From Thiobacillus sp. (GTDB taxonomy: Bacteria; Pseudomonadota; Gammaproteobacteria; Burkholderiales; Thiobacillaceae): a DNA stretch of 64,000 nucleotides. The notes beneath the pieces are model-generated. The model was not told the origin of the DNA. It did not search any database and saw nothing but the letters and a program-made list of their open reading frames with translations. The DNA lies in the NCBI RefSeq assembly GCF_018780105.1, contig NZ_JADMKC010000004.1, positions 124,001 through 188,000 on the forward strand, read 5' to 3'. Shown here in pieces: positions 41,720-50,504 of the stretch (position 1 is the first letter of the stretch; each line of letters opens with the position of its first letter). Both the position numbers and the translations under genes were made by a program.

Positions 41720-42187
41720 ATGATTATCGACAAACTGATTTGCGCCGACCGCTACACCTGCCTGCATCCTTTGTTTGCCCGGGCTTTTGCGTTCCTGCGC
41801 GACACCGATCTGGGCCAGCTGCAGCCGGGCAGGCACGCGGTGCAGGGCGACGCGATTTTCGCCATCGTCGAGGCGTGTCACGGGCGCAGCCGGGCGGAGG
41901 CGCAGCTGGAATGCCATCGCCGCTACATCGATATCCAGCTGGTGCTCGAAGGCGTCGACGAAATGGGCTGGAAGCCGCTGGCCGAATGCCTAAGCCCGGC
42001 GACGGACTACGATGCCGCGCGCGATATCCAGTTCTTCACGGACGCGCCGGCGAGCTGGATCGCCACCCCTGCGGGCGCGTTCTGCCTGTTTTTTCCGGAG
42101 GATGCGCATGCGCCGCTGGTGAGTACCCTGAAGGGCACAAGTACGGGCTTCATCCGCAAGGTGGTGGTGAAGATCGCGGTGGAGTGA
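41720..42187 (+). CDS. YhcH/YjgK/YiaL family protein
   Basis: 155 residues with the DUF386 beta-sandwich pattern: ECHRRYIDIQLVLEGVDEMGW, DIQFFTDAP, and FCLFFPEDAHAP near the end. Family members bind metal and sugars, and one is linked to sialic acid handling as an anomerase-like protein. The specific substrate is unknown. It follows the diguanylate cyclase by 32 bases on the same strand. Confidence 0.9.
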   Translation: MIIDKLICADRYTCLHPLFARAFAFLRDTDLGQLQPGRHAVQGDAIFAIVEACHGRSRAEAQLECHRRYIDIQLVLEGVDEMGWKPLAECLSPATDYDAARDIQFFTDAPASWIATPAGAFCLFFPEDAHAPLVSTLKGTSTGFIRKVVVKIAVE

Positions 42188-42193
42188 GCGGCG

Positions 42194-42427
42194 TCAGTAG
42201 TGCGGCGGTATCTCGTCGCGCAGGCTGCGCGACTCGTCCGGCGTGACATCTTTGATGCGTTGATGTAGCAGCCGCAGCTGCTGTTGCATCGAGTCGAGCT
42301 GCGCCTGCTGGCGAATCACGGTCTGGTTGAGCGTGTCGATCAGGTCTTCGGCAAATGCGAGTTTGGCTTCGACTTCGGTGAGCCGGGCCTGTGCCCAAGC
42401 CGCAAGGCTGTCGGGTAATTCGGTCAT
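42194..42427 (-). CDS. slyX: SlyX family protein
   Basis: A 77-residue coiled-coil protein: TEVEAKLAFAEDLIDTLNQT, VIRQQAQLDSMQQQLRLLHQRI and the conserved C-terminal end DEIPPHY. Function unknown in the family. Its start overlaps the upstream tlpA-like stop by four bases. A longer frame upstream belongs to the other reading frame of that gene. Confidence 0.93.
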   Translation of the reverse strand: MTELPDSLAAWAQARLTEVEAKLAFAEDLIDTLNQTVIRQQAQLDSMQQQLRLLHQRIKDVTPDESRSLRDEIPPHY

Positions 42428-42957
42428 GGCGGCGTGGCTTTCAGTAAGGGCAACACCAGCTTTTCCAATCGTGCTGAATGCAGTTGTCCGGCGACGGTGT
42501 GGCGGAGGTGGCCGTCGGCATCGACGATGAACGAGGTGGGCACGCTCGACACGTCGCCGAATGCCGCTGCGACCGAGGCGTTGGTCGGCGCGGCCATGAA
42601 TGCGTAGCCCTTGTCTTTCATCCAGGCAGCGATTTTTTCCGGCGTGTCGTCGACGCTGATCGAGATAACTTCGAAGCCCTTGTCGCGATAGTCGCTCCAG
42701 AAATCGTCGATCACCGGCTTTTCCTTGCGGCAATAGGGGCACCAGGTCGCCCAGAAATTCACCAGCACGACTTTTCCCTTGAGCGCTTCGCTGCTCAGCA
42801 CGCGGCCATCGGGCAGCGTGACCTGCCAGGGCGGCAGGGCGCGATTCCCGTCGCTGACCTCGGCCGGCGGCCGAAACCACAGCCAGGCGATCAAACCCAG
42901 TAAAATCAGGGTCAGCGGACTTGGCGTCCATTTATTGATCAGGGCTTGTCTATCCAT
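42424..42957 (-). CDS. TlpA-like thiol:disulfide protein
   Basis: 177 residues with an N-terminal membrane anchor (about 12-28) and a thioredoxin fold with WCPYC (C73, C76), SVPTSFIVDADGHL as the cis-proline strand. The CPYC motif is that of an oxidising or neutral thiol protein in several families; the role is not defined. The start codon ATG at 42955-42957 overlaps the hemJ ATG on the other strand (CATG), so promoters of both genes must lie inside each other's coding region. No alternative start gives a complete signal anchor. Confidence 0.86.
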   Translation of the reverse strand: MDRQALINKWTPSPLTLILLGLIAWLWFRPPAEVSDGNRALPPWQVTLPDGRVLSSEALKGKVVLVNFWATWCPYCRKEKPVIDDFWSDYRDKGFEVISISVDDTPEKIAAWMKDKGYAFMAAPTNASVAAAFGDVSSVPTSFIVDADGHLRHTVAGQLHSARLEKLVLPLLKATPP

Positions 42958-43369
42958 GCTGTGGCTGAAAGCGTTTCATATCGTGATGGTGGTGAGCTGG
43001 TTCGCCGGACTGTTTTACCTGCCGCGCATCTTCGTCAATCTGGCGATGGAAAGTCACGATGCAGCCTATGACCGCCTGTTGCTGATGGCGCGCAAATTGT
43101 ATCGCTTCGTTACGCCTATCATGTGGCTGACGCTGATTACCGGCAGCTGGTTGTGGCTGGCGTATTTCCCGCTCAGCATGAACTGGCTGTGGGCCAAGCT
43201 CGCGCTGGTGGCCGGCCTGATCGGCTATCACCACGTCTGCGGCAAGCGTCTGCGCCAGTTCGAAGCCCGTGAGAACCCCCATTCGCACGTATGGTTCCGC
43301 TGGTTCAATGAAATCCCGGTGATCGTGCTGCTGGCGATCGTGCTGCTGGTGGTGTTGAAGCCGTTTTAA
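42956..43369 (+). CDS. hemJ: Protoporphyrinogen IX oxidase HemJ
   Basis: A four-helix membrane protein of 137 residues that oxidises protoporphyrinogen IX to protoporphyrin IX in bacteria without HemY/HemG. MLWLKAFHIVMVVSWFAGLFYLPR is the family start; His8 and Lys81 (in WLWAKLALV) match the two essential residues reported for cyanobacterial HemJ (H10, K88). Relatives are often labelled CopD family. With hemB at 1.5 kb, it makes haem synthesis genes a theme of the window. The ORF extends upstream, but that part is not like HemJ. Confidence 0.87.
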   Translation: MLWLKAFHIVMVVSWFAGLFYLPRIFVNLAMESHDAAYDRLLLMARKLYRFVTPIMWLTLITGSWLWLAYFPLSMNWLWAKLALVAGLIGYHHVCGKRLRQFEARENPHSHVWFRWFNEIPVIVLLAIVLLVVLKPF

Positions 43370-43389
43370 TTCCTTTTTGAAAGTCTTGT

Positions 43390-44634
43390 TTGAAACCCCA
43401 ACCCTCTCAATCCTCGCCCCGTCGTCCCAAGAAGCCGCACCCCGTCCGCCCCGAGCGCGACGTGCTGCCGCCCGCCAGCCATTTCGCCACCTGCCCGCGC
43501 GGGCTGGAGCCCCTGCTGGAGGCCGAGCTCATCGCCGCGGGCGCGCAGATCGTGCGCGCTTTGCCCGCCGGCGTGCTGTTCATGGCCGATGCCGCCGCCG
43601 AGATGCGCGCCAACCTCACCTCAAGGATTGCCACGCGCATCCTGCGCAAGGTGGGCTTCACGCGTTATCAGAAGGAGGAGCATATCTACCGTGCGGCGCT
43701 CGAACTGCCGTGGCCGTCGTGGTTTGGTGTCGACAAGACCATCGCGGTGAAAGTCGGCGCGCAGAACGCGTCGCTGAAAAGCCTCAACTTCATCACGCTG
43801 AAAATCAAGGACGCGATCTGCGATCGCTTCCGCGAGGAAACGCGCGAACGCCCGAGCGTCGACACCGAAGCGCCTGATGTGCCGGTGTATGCATTCTTTA
43901 CGCCGGATGCGGTGACTTTCTACCTGGATACCAGTGGCGCGCCGCTGTTCAAGCGCGGTTTCAAGACCGAAGCGAGCGCCGCCTCGATCAAGGAGAATCT
44001 CGCCGCCGGGCTGTTGATGCTGTCCGGCTGGGAACCCGGCACGCCGCTGCTCGACCCGATGTGCGGCGCCGGCACCATTCTGATCGAGGCGGCCGACATG
44101 GCGCTGAATCGCGCGCCGGGGCGCGCGCGGCATTTTGCATTCGAGCACTATCGCGACTTCGATGCGGCTTTGTGGAAGCGCATCAAGGCCGAGGCCCGTG
44201 CACTGGAAAAGCCGCTCAGGAAACTGCCGATTTTCGGTTCCGATCTGGATCGTTGGGTGGTCGACAAGGCGCGCAACAATCTGGCTGCCGCAGGCTATGC
44301 CGATGTCATCGAACTCAAAGTGTCGGATGCGCTCGAACTGACGCCGCCCGCGCCGGTCGGCACGCTCGTCACCAACCCGCCCTATGGCGAACGTCTGGGC
44401 GAAGCCGAAGACCTGGCCGACTGGTACCCGCAACTGGGCGACTGGCTGAAGAAGGGCTTCAGCGGCTGGGACGCCTGGATCATTTCGGGCGATCCCCTGC
44501 TGCCCAAGCTGATGGGGCTGAAAGCCAGCCGCCGCATTCCCCTGTTCAACGGCATGATCGAAACCCGTTTCCTGCATTACAAGCTGATAGCCGGCTCGAT
44601 GCGGCCGCTCAAACCGGCGCCTTCGGCAGGCTGA
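43390..44634 (+). CDS. THUMP-domain class I RNA methyltransferase (RlmL-N-terminal-like)
   Basis: A 414-residue protein. The N-terminal Pro/Arg-rich tail (1-25) is basic; then a THUMP-like RNA-binding domain (about 55-170) and a SAM methyltransferase with LLDPMCGAGTILIEAADMAL (about 218-237), GSDLDRWVVDKARNNL and motif IV TNPPYGERLG. It corresponds to the first half of E. coli RlmL, the m2G2445 enzyme of 23S rRNA, and lacks the second half (RlmK). TTG start at 43390 is read from the track of codons, and is 20 bases after hemJ; start certainty is lower than the family call. Confidence 0.87.
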   Translation: MKPQPSQSSPRRPKKPHPVRPERDVLPPASHFATCPRGLEPLLEAELIAAGAQIVRALPAGVLFMADAAAEMRANLTSRIATRILRKVGFTRYQKEEHIYRAALELPWPSWFGVDKTIAVKVGAQNASLKSLNFITLKIKDAICDRFREETRERPSVDTEAPDVPVYAFFTPDAVTFYLDTSGAPLFKRGFKTEASAASIKENLAAGLLMLSGWEPGTPLLDPMCGAGTILIEAADMALNRAPGRARHFAFEHYRDFDAALWKRIKAEARALEKPLRKLPIFGSDLDRWVVDKARNNLAAAGYADVIELKVSDALELTPPAPVGTLVTNPPYGERLGEAEDLADWYPQLGDWLKKGFSGWDAWIISGDPLLPKLMGLKASRRIPLFNGMIETRFLHYKLIAGSMRPLKPAPSAG

Positions 44635-44722
44635 AAACCTTGCGTCCGGGGTGGACGAAAGCCACGCAAACGCGCACGATTAAGCCGAGAAAAGCTTCAA
44701 TATCAATAATCGGAGCAGGCCT

Positions 44723-45610
44723 ATGCCCAATTTGTCGGGCGAAATGAGATATTTCATCATCGAGCTGGATGCGGCCGTGGAGGCGCATCTGGACTGGACG
44801 CGTCGCGTGATGCGTTGCGCTGTGCTGCAAGCCTCACCTGGAGACGATGTGCTGTCGAGCCAGGCGCACCAATTGTGCCGGTTCGGGCACTGGATCGGCT
44901 TGCAGCGGCCCCGTTTCGAGAAACTGAGCGTGCTCAAGACGCGACAGCTCGAGGCCGCGCATCAGGCCATGCACGATGCCATTCGGGCCCTGTGTACCAA
45001 TATTCTGGACGGAAAGCCGGGGGGGGGCGCTGACCTGGAAGTGTTCGAACAGAGCCAGTCCGAGCTGATCGGCCTGTTGGCCTGGTTCAAGACGCAATTC
45101 CTGGCCGAGGCCATGTGCAACGACCCGCTGACCGGCCTGCCCTTGCGCTACGGTATCGAAGACGAGTTTATACAGGCGCAGAAAGCGGTGCGGCGGGAAC
45201 AGACCCAACTTTATGTGGCGATGATCGACGTCGATCATTTCAAGGACGTCAACGATCAATATGGTCATGCGGTGGGCGACAAGGCTTTGCAGCATTTGAC
45301 GCGCAGCCTTAGCAACGCGTTGCGGCCAAACGAGCCTCTATTCCGTTTTGGCGGGGAGGAATTTCTGTTGATGATGCAGTGTCCATCGCCCGAGGCCGCG
45401 ACCATTGCGGCGAAACGCATCGTCGAGCAGGTGCGCAATTCACCGATGCCGCTGGACCACTTTGCAGAGCCGATCCGGATGACCATCACCCTGGGGCTGA
45501 CCCTGGTGCAGAACGGCGAACTTCTCGATGAGGTGGTTGAGCGGGCCGATCGAGCCCTCTACGCGGGCAAGAACAGTGGCCGCGACCGTTTTGTCATGCT
45601 GAATGGATGA
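44723..45610 (+). CDS. Diguanylate cyclase with zinc-binding CZB domain (DgcZ-like)
   Basis: 295 residues: an N-terminal CZB domain and a C-terminal GGEEF domain. The zinc ligands of E. coli DgcZ (H22, C52, H79, H83) have direct counterparts H22, C52 (in LCRFGHWI), H80 and H84. The cyclase active site is RFGGEEF (about 208-214). The position of the I-site reads RPNE rather than RxxD, so feedback by the product is probably weak. Soluble, no signal peptide. Expected to make cyclic di-GMP when zinc is low. Its neighbours on the opposite strand are pilU and pilT; twitching control by cyclic di-GMP is a plausible link but not shown. Confidence 0.9.
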   Translation: MPNLSGEMRYFIIELDAAVEAHLDWTRRVMRCAVLQASPGDDVLSSQAHQLCRFGHWIGLQRPRFEKLSVLKTRQLEAAHQAMHDAIRALCTNILDGKPGGGADLEVFEQSQSELIGLLAWFKTQFLAEAMCNDPLTGLPLRYGIEDEFIQAQKAVRREQTQLYVAMIDVDHFKDVNDQYGHAVGDKALQHLTRSLSNALRPNEPLFRFGGEEFLLMMQCPSPEAATIAAKRIVEQVRNSPMPLDHFAEPIRMTITLGLTLVQNGELLDEVVERADRALYAGKNSGRDRFVMLNG

Positions 45611-45697
45611 CGCGGAGGCGGCGGCGCTGAAAGCGGCCGCCGGGGCAATCAAGTCCCGGACATAAGCGCCGGCATCAACCCGGGTTAAGACCGCGGG

Positions 45698-46825
45698 TCA
45701 GACGATGCCGAGGTGATCCAGCCCGGCCATCATGTCGCGGCCTTTGGCTTCCTGCCCGTGCAGCTTGATCTGCAGGCGTAGGTCGTTGAGGCTGTCGGCG
45801 TTCCGCAGTGCATCCTCGTAGCTGATCATGCCCGCCTCGTAGAGATCGAACAGCGCCTGGTCGAAGGTTTGCATGCCGAGCTCGCGCGATTTCGACATGA
45901 TTTCCTTGATCTCATGCACCTGCCCCTTGAAGATCAGGTCGGCGATCAGCGGCGAGTTGAGCAGGATCTCGACCGCGGCCACGCGCCCGGCCACGCCCTT
46001 GCGCGGGATCAGGCGTTGCGAGATGAAGGCCTTAAGGTTGAGCGACAGGTCCATCAGCAACTGGTCGCGCCGCTCCTCCGGGAAGAAGTTGATGATGCGG
46101 TCGAGCGCCTGGTTGGCGCTGTTGGCGTGCAGCGTCGACAAGCAGAGGTGGCCGGTTTCGGCGAAGGCGATGGCGTATTCCATGGTCTCGCGATCGCGGA
46201 TCTCGCCGATCAGAATGACGTCGGGCGCCTGCCGCAGGGTGTTCTTCAGCGCGGAGAACCAGTTGTCCGTGTCGATGCCGACTTCGCGCTGGGTGATGAT
46301 GGATTTGTTGTGCTCGTGCACGTATTCGATCGGATCTTCGACCGTGATGATGTGGTCTGCCGCGTTCTCGTTGCGATGCCCGATCAGGGCGGCGAGCGAG
46401 GTGGATTTGCCGGAACCGGTGGCGCCGACGAAAATCACCAGGCCACGTTTGATCATGGCGACATCGCGCATGATCGGCGGCAGGTTGAGGTCGGCCATTT
46501 TGGGGATCTTGGTCACGATCGTCCGCATCACGATGCCGACGCGTCCCTGCTGGACGAACACGTTGACCCGGAAACGGCCGATTTCGGGCGGGCTGATGGC
46601 GAAGTTGGACTCGTTGGTCGCCTCGAAATCGCTCCATTGCCGTTCGTTCATGATCGAGCGCGCCAGTTCGCTGGTGTGCGCGGGCGTCAGGGTCTGATTC
46701 GACACCGGGGTGATCTTGCCGTCGACCTTGAACGCGGGCGGGAAACCTGCGGTGATGAACAGGTCGGACGCATTCTTCGCCAGCATCAGGCGCAGCAGGT
46801 CGTGGATGGTTTTTTCAGCATTCAT
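45698..46825 (-). CDS. pilU: Type IV pilus retraction ATPase PilU
   Basis: Secretion-ATPase family motor that assists PilT in pilus retraction. 375 residues from MNAEKTIHDLLRLMLAKNASDLFITAG. Walker A is FVGATGSGKSTSL, followed by ITVEDPIEYVH, an Asp box GEIRDRETMEYA and LSTLHANSANQALDR. The C-terminal part (LHGQEAKGRDMMAGLDHLGIV) distinguishes PilU from PilT. I chose the ATG at 46825; the frame is open to 46891 but overlaps pilT. It follows pilT by 10 bases. Confidence 0.95.
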   Translation of the reverse strand: MNAEKTIHDLLRLMLAKNASDLFITAGFPPAFKVDGKITPVSNQTLTPAHTSELARSIMNERQWSDFEATNESNFAISPPEIGRFRVNVFVQQGRVGIVMRTIVTKIPKMADLNLPPIMRDVAMIKRGLVIFVGATGSGKSTSLAALIGHRNENAADHIITVEDPIEYVHEHNKSIITQREVGIDTDNWFSALKNTLRQAPDVILIGEIRDRETMEYAIAFAETGHLCLSTLHANSANQALDRIINFFPEERRDQLLMDLSLNLKAFISQRLIPRKGVAGRVAAVEILLNSPLIADLIFKGQVHEIKEIMSKSRELGMQTFDQALFDLYEAGMISYEDALRNADSLNDLRLQIKLHGQEAKGRDMMAGLDHLGIV

Positions 46826-46835
46826 GACAAATTCC

Positions 46836-47879
46836 TCAACCGAAGAAGGCATCCTTGTTTTGCGCGGCATTGCGTGCAACGCCGGAAGCAACGATGTTGC
46901 GTTTTACCAGATCCTGCAGGCATTGATCGAGCGTCTGCATGCCGATGTTGCCGCCGGTCTGGATGGCGGAATACATCTGCGCCACCTTGCCTTCGCGGAT
47001 CAGGTTGCGGATCGCCGGGGTGCCGATCATGATCTCGTGTGCCGCCACGCGGCCGTTGCCGTCCTTGGTCTTCAACAGCGTCTGCGAGATCACCGCACGC
47101 AGCGATTCAGACAGCATCGAACGCACCATTTCCTTTTCCGCTGCCGGGAACACGTCGACCACGCGGTCGATGGTTTTCGCCGCCGACGAGGTGTGCAGGG
47201 TGCCGAACACCAGGTGGCCGGTTTCGGCAGCAGTCAGCGCGAGACGGATGGTTTCCAGGTCGCGCAATTCGCCCACCAGGATCACGTCGGGGTCTTCACG
47301 CAGTGCCGAACGCAAGGCATTGTTGAACGACAGCGTGTGCGGCCCGACTTCGCGCTGGTTGATCAGGCATTTCTTGCTCTGGTGCACGAATTCGATCGGG
47401 TCTTCGACGGTGAGGATGTGCGCGTAGTTGTTCTCGTTGATGTAATCCATCATCGCCGCCAGCGTGGTCGACTTGCCCGAGCCGGTCGGCCCGGTCACCA
47501 GCACGATGCCGCGCGGCTGGTCGGAAATCTCTTTGAAAATTTGCGGACAGTTGAGCTCTTCCAGCGACAGCACCTTGGACGGAATGGTACGGAACACCGC
47601 GCCGGCGCCGTATTGCTGGTTGAAAGCATTGACGCGGAAGCGCGCCAGCGAGGGGATCTCGAACGAGAAGTCGATCTCCAGCGTTTCCTCATACACCTTG
47701 CGCTGGCCGTCGTTCATGATGTCGTACACCATGCGGTGCACGTCCTTGTGTTCCATCGGCGGCAGGTTGATGCGGCGGACGTCGCCATTGACCCGGATCA
47801 TCGGGGGCAGGCTGGCGGACAGGTGCAGGTCGGACGCTTTGTTCTTGACGGAAAAAGCCAATAATTCGGAAATATCCAC
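46836..47879 (-). CDS. pilT: Type IV pilus twitching motility ATPase PilT
   Basis: Hexameric ATPase that depolymerises type IV pili. 347 residues, usual length: MDISELLAFSVKNKASDLHLSA, Walker A GPTGSGKSTTL, LTVEDPIEFVH, GELRDLETIRLALTAAETGH and the AIRNLIREGK signature near the C-terminus that is diagnostic for PilT. Divergent from yggS, with only 40 bases between the two start codons, as in many proteobacteria. Confidence 0.97.
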   Translation of the reverse strand: MDISELLAFSVKNKASDLHLSASLPPMIRVNGDVRRINLPPMEHKDVHRMVYDIMNDGQRKVYEETLEIDFSFEIPSLARFRVNAFNQQYGAGAVFRTIPSKVLSLEELNCPQIFKEISDQPRGIVLVTGPTGSGKSTTLAAMMDYINENNYAHILTVEDPIEFVHQSKKCLINQREVGPHTLSFNNALRSALREDPDVILVGELRDLETIRLALTAAETGHLVFGTLHTSSAAKTIDRVVDVFPAAEKEMVRSMLSESLRAVISQTLLKTKDGNGRVAAHEIMIGTPAIRNLIREGKVAQMYSAIQTGGNIGMQTLDQCLQDLVKRNIVASGVARNAAQNKDAFFG

Positions 47880-47919
47880 GTGAGCCTCGGCGGGTGTGTT
47901 TTGAAAGATAATAAGCGCA

Positions 47920-48669
47920 ATGGATAACGGTCTTAAAACAGGCGAACTTGAGCCTGCGTTGCCGTCTGCGCAGGACGCTCCCGGTCAGCGCTTATGCCGC
48001 GTGCAGGCGCGGATCGCGCAGGCGCTTGCCGATGCAGGACGCGATGCGGCGGCGGTGCGTCTGCTGGCAGTCAGCAAGACCTTCGATGCTGTAGCCGTGC
48101 GTGAACTGGCGGTCTGCGGGCAGCGGGCATTCGGTGAAAACTACGTGCAGGAAGCGCTCGACAAGCAGCAGGCCTTGCGCGATCTGGCTCTGGAATGGCA
48201 TTTCATCGGACCGATCCAGAGCAACAAGACCCGCCCCATCACGGAAAACTTCAGCTGGGTACACAGCCTCGACCGGCTGAAAATCGCCGAGCGGCTGTCG
48301 GCGCAGCGCCCCGCCGGCTTGCCGTCCCTGCAGGTGTGCATCGAGTTGAACGTGAGCGGCGAGGCGAGCAAGGGCGGGGTGTCGGTCGCTGAGCTGCCGG
48401 CGCTGGCCGCCGCCGTGTCCGCGTTGCCGCGCCTGCAGTTGCGCGGCCTGATGGCGATTCCGGCGCCGGTGGCCGACCAGGCCGCCCAGCGCGCCGCGTT
48501 CCGACAAGTGCGCCAGGCGTTCGATGCGCTGGTCGCGCGCGGCCATGCGCTCGACACCCTGTCGATGGGCATGTCGGCCGATCTGGAAGCCGCCATACTG
48601 GAAGGCGCGACTATCGTGCGGGTGGGCACCGCACTTTTTGGTGAAAGGATTACCCCGGATGATTCATAA
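47920..48669 (+). CDS. yggS: YggS family pyridoxal phosphate homeostasis protein
   Basis: Binds pyridoxal phosphate and balances the vitamin B6 pool. 249 residues with the PLP lysine in LLAVSKTFDA (about residue 53), GENYVQEALDKQ, WHFIGPIQSNKTRPI and SMGMSADLEAAILEGATIVRVG. The N-terminal 20 residues are not conserved. Precedes proC as in the conserved pilT-yggS-proC-yggT arrangement. Confidence 0.95.
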   Translation: MDNGLKTGELEPALPSAQDAPGQRLCRVQARIAQALADAGRDAAAVRLLAVSKTFDAVAVRELAVCGQRAFGENYVQEALDKQQALRDLALEWHFIGPIQSNKTRPITENFSWVHSLDRLKIAERLSAQRPAGLPSLQVCIELNVSGEASKGGVSVAELPALAAAVSALPRLQLRGLMAIPAPVADQAAQRAAFRQVRQAFDALVARGHALDTLSMGMSADLEAAILEGATIVRVGTALFGERITPDDS

Positions 48670-48779
48670 ATTGACGCACGCCCTCGCTGGTCTTTTGTTT
48701 CATATGGAAACTTTACTCAGTCGGGCGTATGAGTCACTACGCCACTCCTTCACAAACTTCCCCTATAAAACAAAATCCT

Positions 48780-48794
48780 GCGCGATCATCGCGC
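48780..48794. repeat. Palindrome upstream of proC
   Basis: GCGCGAT and ATCGCGC flank a single C, a perfect 7+1+7 palindrome 28 bases before the proC start, close to a TATAAA hexamer (48764-48769). It might be an operator; no known factor was matched. Confidence 0.4.
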
Positions 48795-48821
48795 GAATTC
48801 ATGAAACATCCGAGGTGAACA

Positions 48822-49637
48822 ATGCATAAAGTCAGTTTCATCGGGGGCGGCAACATGGCCGCTGCCATCATCGGCGGCCTCATCGCCAGCGGCACGCAAC
48901 CCACCGATATCGAGGTGGTGGAAATCAATGCCGACGCACGCGCACAGCTGGCTGCGCGCTTTGGCGTGGTGACCCACACCGACTTGTCGCAGGCGCGGCT
49001 GCACGCGCTGATCGTGCTGGCGGTCAAGCCGCAATCCCTGCCGGAGGTGGCGGCCACGCTGTCGACGCGGCTTGCCGGCCAACTGGTGGTGTCGATCGCC
49101 GCTGGGGTGCGGGTGGCCGACCTCACCCGCTGGCTGGGCGGCCACAGCCGCATCGTGCGCGCCATGCCGAATACCCCGGCGCTGGTCCAGGCCGGCATCG
49201 CCGGGCTCTACGCGCCTGCTGCCGTCAATCCGGATGCGCGCTCGCAGGCCGAAACGGTGCTGCGCGCGGTGGGCGGGGTCGTGTGGGTGGAAAGCGAATC
49301 CCAGCTGGATGCCGTGACGGCGGTGTCGGGCAGCGGCCCAGCCTACGTGTTTTATTGCATCGAATCGCTGGAGGCGGCAGGCGTGGCGCAGGGTCTGTCG
49401 GCCGCGACCGCGCGTCAGCTGGCGCTGCAAACGTTTTTTGGTGCGGCCAAGCTGGCGCTGGAGTCGGGTGAGGAACCGGCGCTGCTGCGTAGCCGCGTCA
49501 CCTCCAAGGGCGGCACCACCGAGCGCGGCATTGCTGCGCTGGAAACCGCCGGCGTCAAGGCGGCCTTCGGCCAGGCTGTGGATGCCGCCAGCCTGCGCAG
49601 TGCCGAACTAGGCGATGAACTGGGGCGACTGGCGTGA
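48822..49637 (+). CDS. proC: Pyrroline-5-carboxylate reductase
   Basis: Last step of proline synthesis, NAD(P)H-dependent. 271 residues: dinucleotide fold SFIGGGNMAAAIIGGLI at the start, MPNTPALVQAGIAGLYA, AVSGSGPAYVFYCIESLEAA and VTSKGGTTERGIAALE near the end. AGGTGA precedes the ATG. It overlaps the start of yggT by four bases. proA is at 24.6 kb in a different unit. Confidence 0.96.
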   Translation: MHKVSFIGGGNMAAAIIGGLIASGTQPTDIEVVEINADARAQLAARFGVVTHTDLSQARLHALIVLAVKPQSLPEVAATLSTRLAGQLVVSIAAGVRVADLTRWLGGHSRIVRAMPNTPALVQAGIAGLYAPAAVNPDARSQAETVLRAVGGVVWVESESQLDAVTAVSGSGPAYVFYCIESLEAAGVAQGLSAATARQLALQTFFGAAKLALESGEEPALLRSRVTSKGGTTERGIAALETAGVKAAFGQAVDAASLRSAELGDELGRLA

Positions 49638-50209
49638 TCGCAGGCGCACTGGCATTTCTGATCCAGACCCTCGGCAATCTGTTCGTGATTGCGGTACTGC
49701 TGCGTTTCATGATGCAGTTGTTCCGGGTGCCGTTCCGCAATCCCTTTGCCCAGTTCATCGTTGCCCTCACCGACTTTGCGGTGAAGCCTCTGCGCCGCGT
49801 GGTGCCGGGGTTTCTGGGGCTCGACTGGGCATGTCTGCTGCTGGCCTGGCTGGTCGAACTGGTGGTGGTGCTCACGAGCTACTGGTTGAACGACTTTCCG
49901 TTTGCGCTGGCGGGCGGCCAGGTGTGGCCGGTGATGCTGGGACTGGCGGTGGTGCGGCTGCTGAGTCTGACGGTTTACCTGATCATCGGCCTGACGCTGG
50001 CGCGCGCGGTGCTGTCGTGGGTGAACACCAGCACGCCGCTGGCGCCGGTGGTGTATGAGCTCTCCGAACCCTTCCTGCGGCCGTTGCGGCGCATCGTGCC
50101 GATGGTGGCAAACGTCGATCTGACGCCGATCGTGCTGTTCATCCTGTGCCAGCTGGTACTGATGGTGCCGATACTGGCGGTGGAGCAGGCGCTCCTTGGC
50201 GCCCTCTGA
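49634..50209 (+). CDS. yggT: YggT family membrane protein
   Basis: 191 residues with two YggT repeats, each of two membrane helices (PLRRVVPGFLGLDWACLLLAW and PLRRIVPMVANVDLTPIVLF form the repeated PLRRxVP segment). Family members are linked to membrane homeostasis and osmotic stress; mechanism unknown. GTG or ATG overlap with proC (GTGATC) couples translation. Confidence 0.93.
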   Translation: MIAGALAFLIQTLGNLFVIAVLLRFMMQLFRVPFRNPFAQFIVALTDFAVKPLRRVVPGFLGLDWACLLLAWLVELVVVLTSYWLNDFPFALAGGQVWPVMLGLAVVRLLSLTVYLIIGLTLARAVLSWVNTSTPLAPVVYELSEPFLRPLRRIVPMVANVDLTPIVLFILCQLVLMVPILAVEQALLGAL

Positions 50210-50504
50210 GCCGGCCTGGCGGCGTCGTCAGGGCGACGACTGGCTGCTGGAACTGCATGTGCAACCGGGCGCGAAGGTGTCGGCCGTCGTCGGCGAGCAC
50301 GATGGTCGCCTGAAATTAAAGATCGCTGCCCCGGCGGTCGATAACAAGGCGAATGCCGCGCTGCTGACCTGGTTGGCCGCGCAACTGTGCGTGCCGAAAT
50401 CGGCGGTGCGGCTGGTTCGAGGGGAAACTTCACGTAAAAAAACAGTCGCTGTGCGAAGCGACCCTGCGCCTTGGCGTGATTTGGAAAAGAACCATCAATC
50501 ATGA
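50196..50504 (+). CDS. yggU: UPF0235 (DUF167, YggU) family protein
   Basis: 102 residues with the DUF167 fold: LLELHVQPGAKVSAVVGEHD, LKLKIAAPAVDNKANAALL and VRLVRGETSRKKTVAV. Function is not established. Starts with TTG at 50196, inside the end of yggT (14-base overlap), and shares four bases (ATGA) with the dynamin-like gene. Confidence 0.93.
   Translation: MAPSEPAWRRRQGDDWLLELHVQPGAKVSAVVGEHDGRLKLKIAAPAVDNKANAALLTWLAAQLCVPKSAVRLVRGETSRKKTVAVRSDPAPWRDLEKNHQS

Noticed and set aside
45611-45697. GC-rich hairpins between the CZB cyclase and pilU as a terminator
   Set aside because: The stems are bulged and not followed by a T run in either direction.
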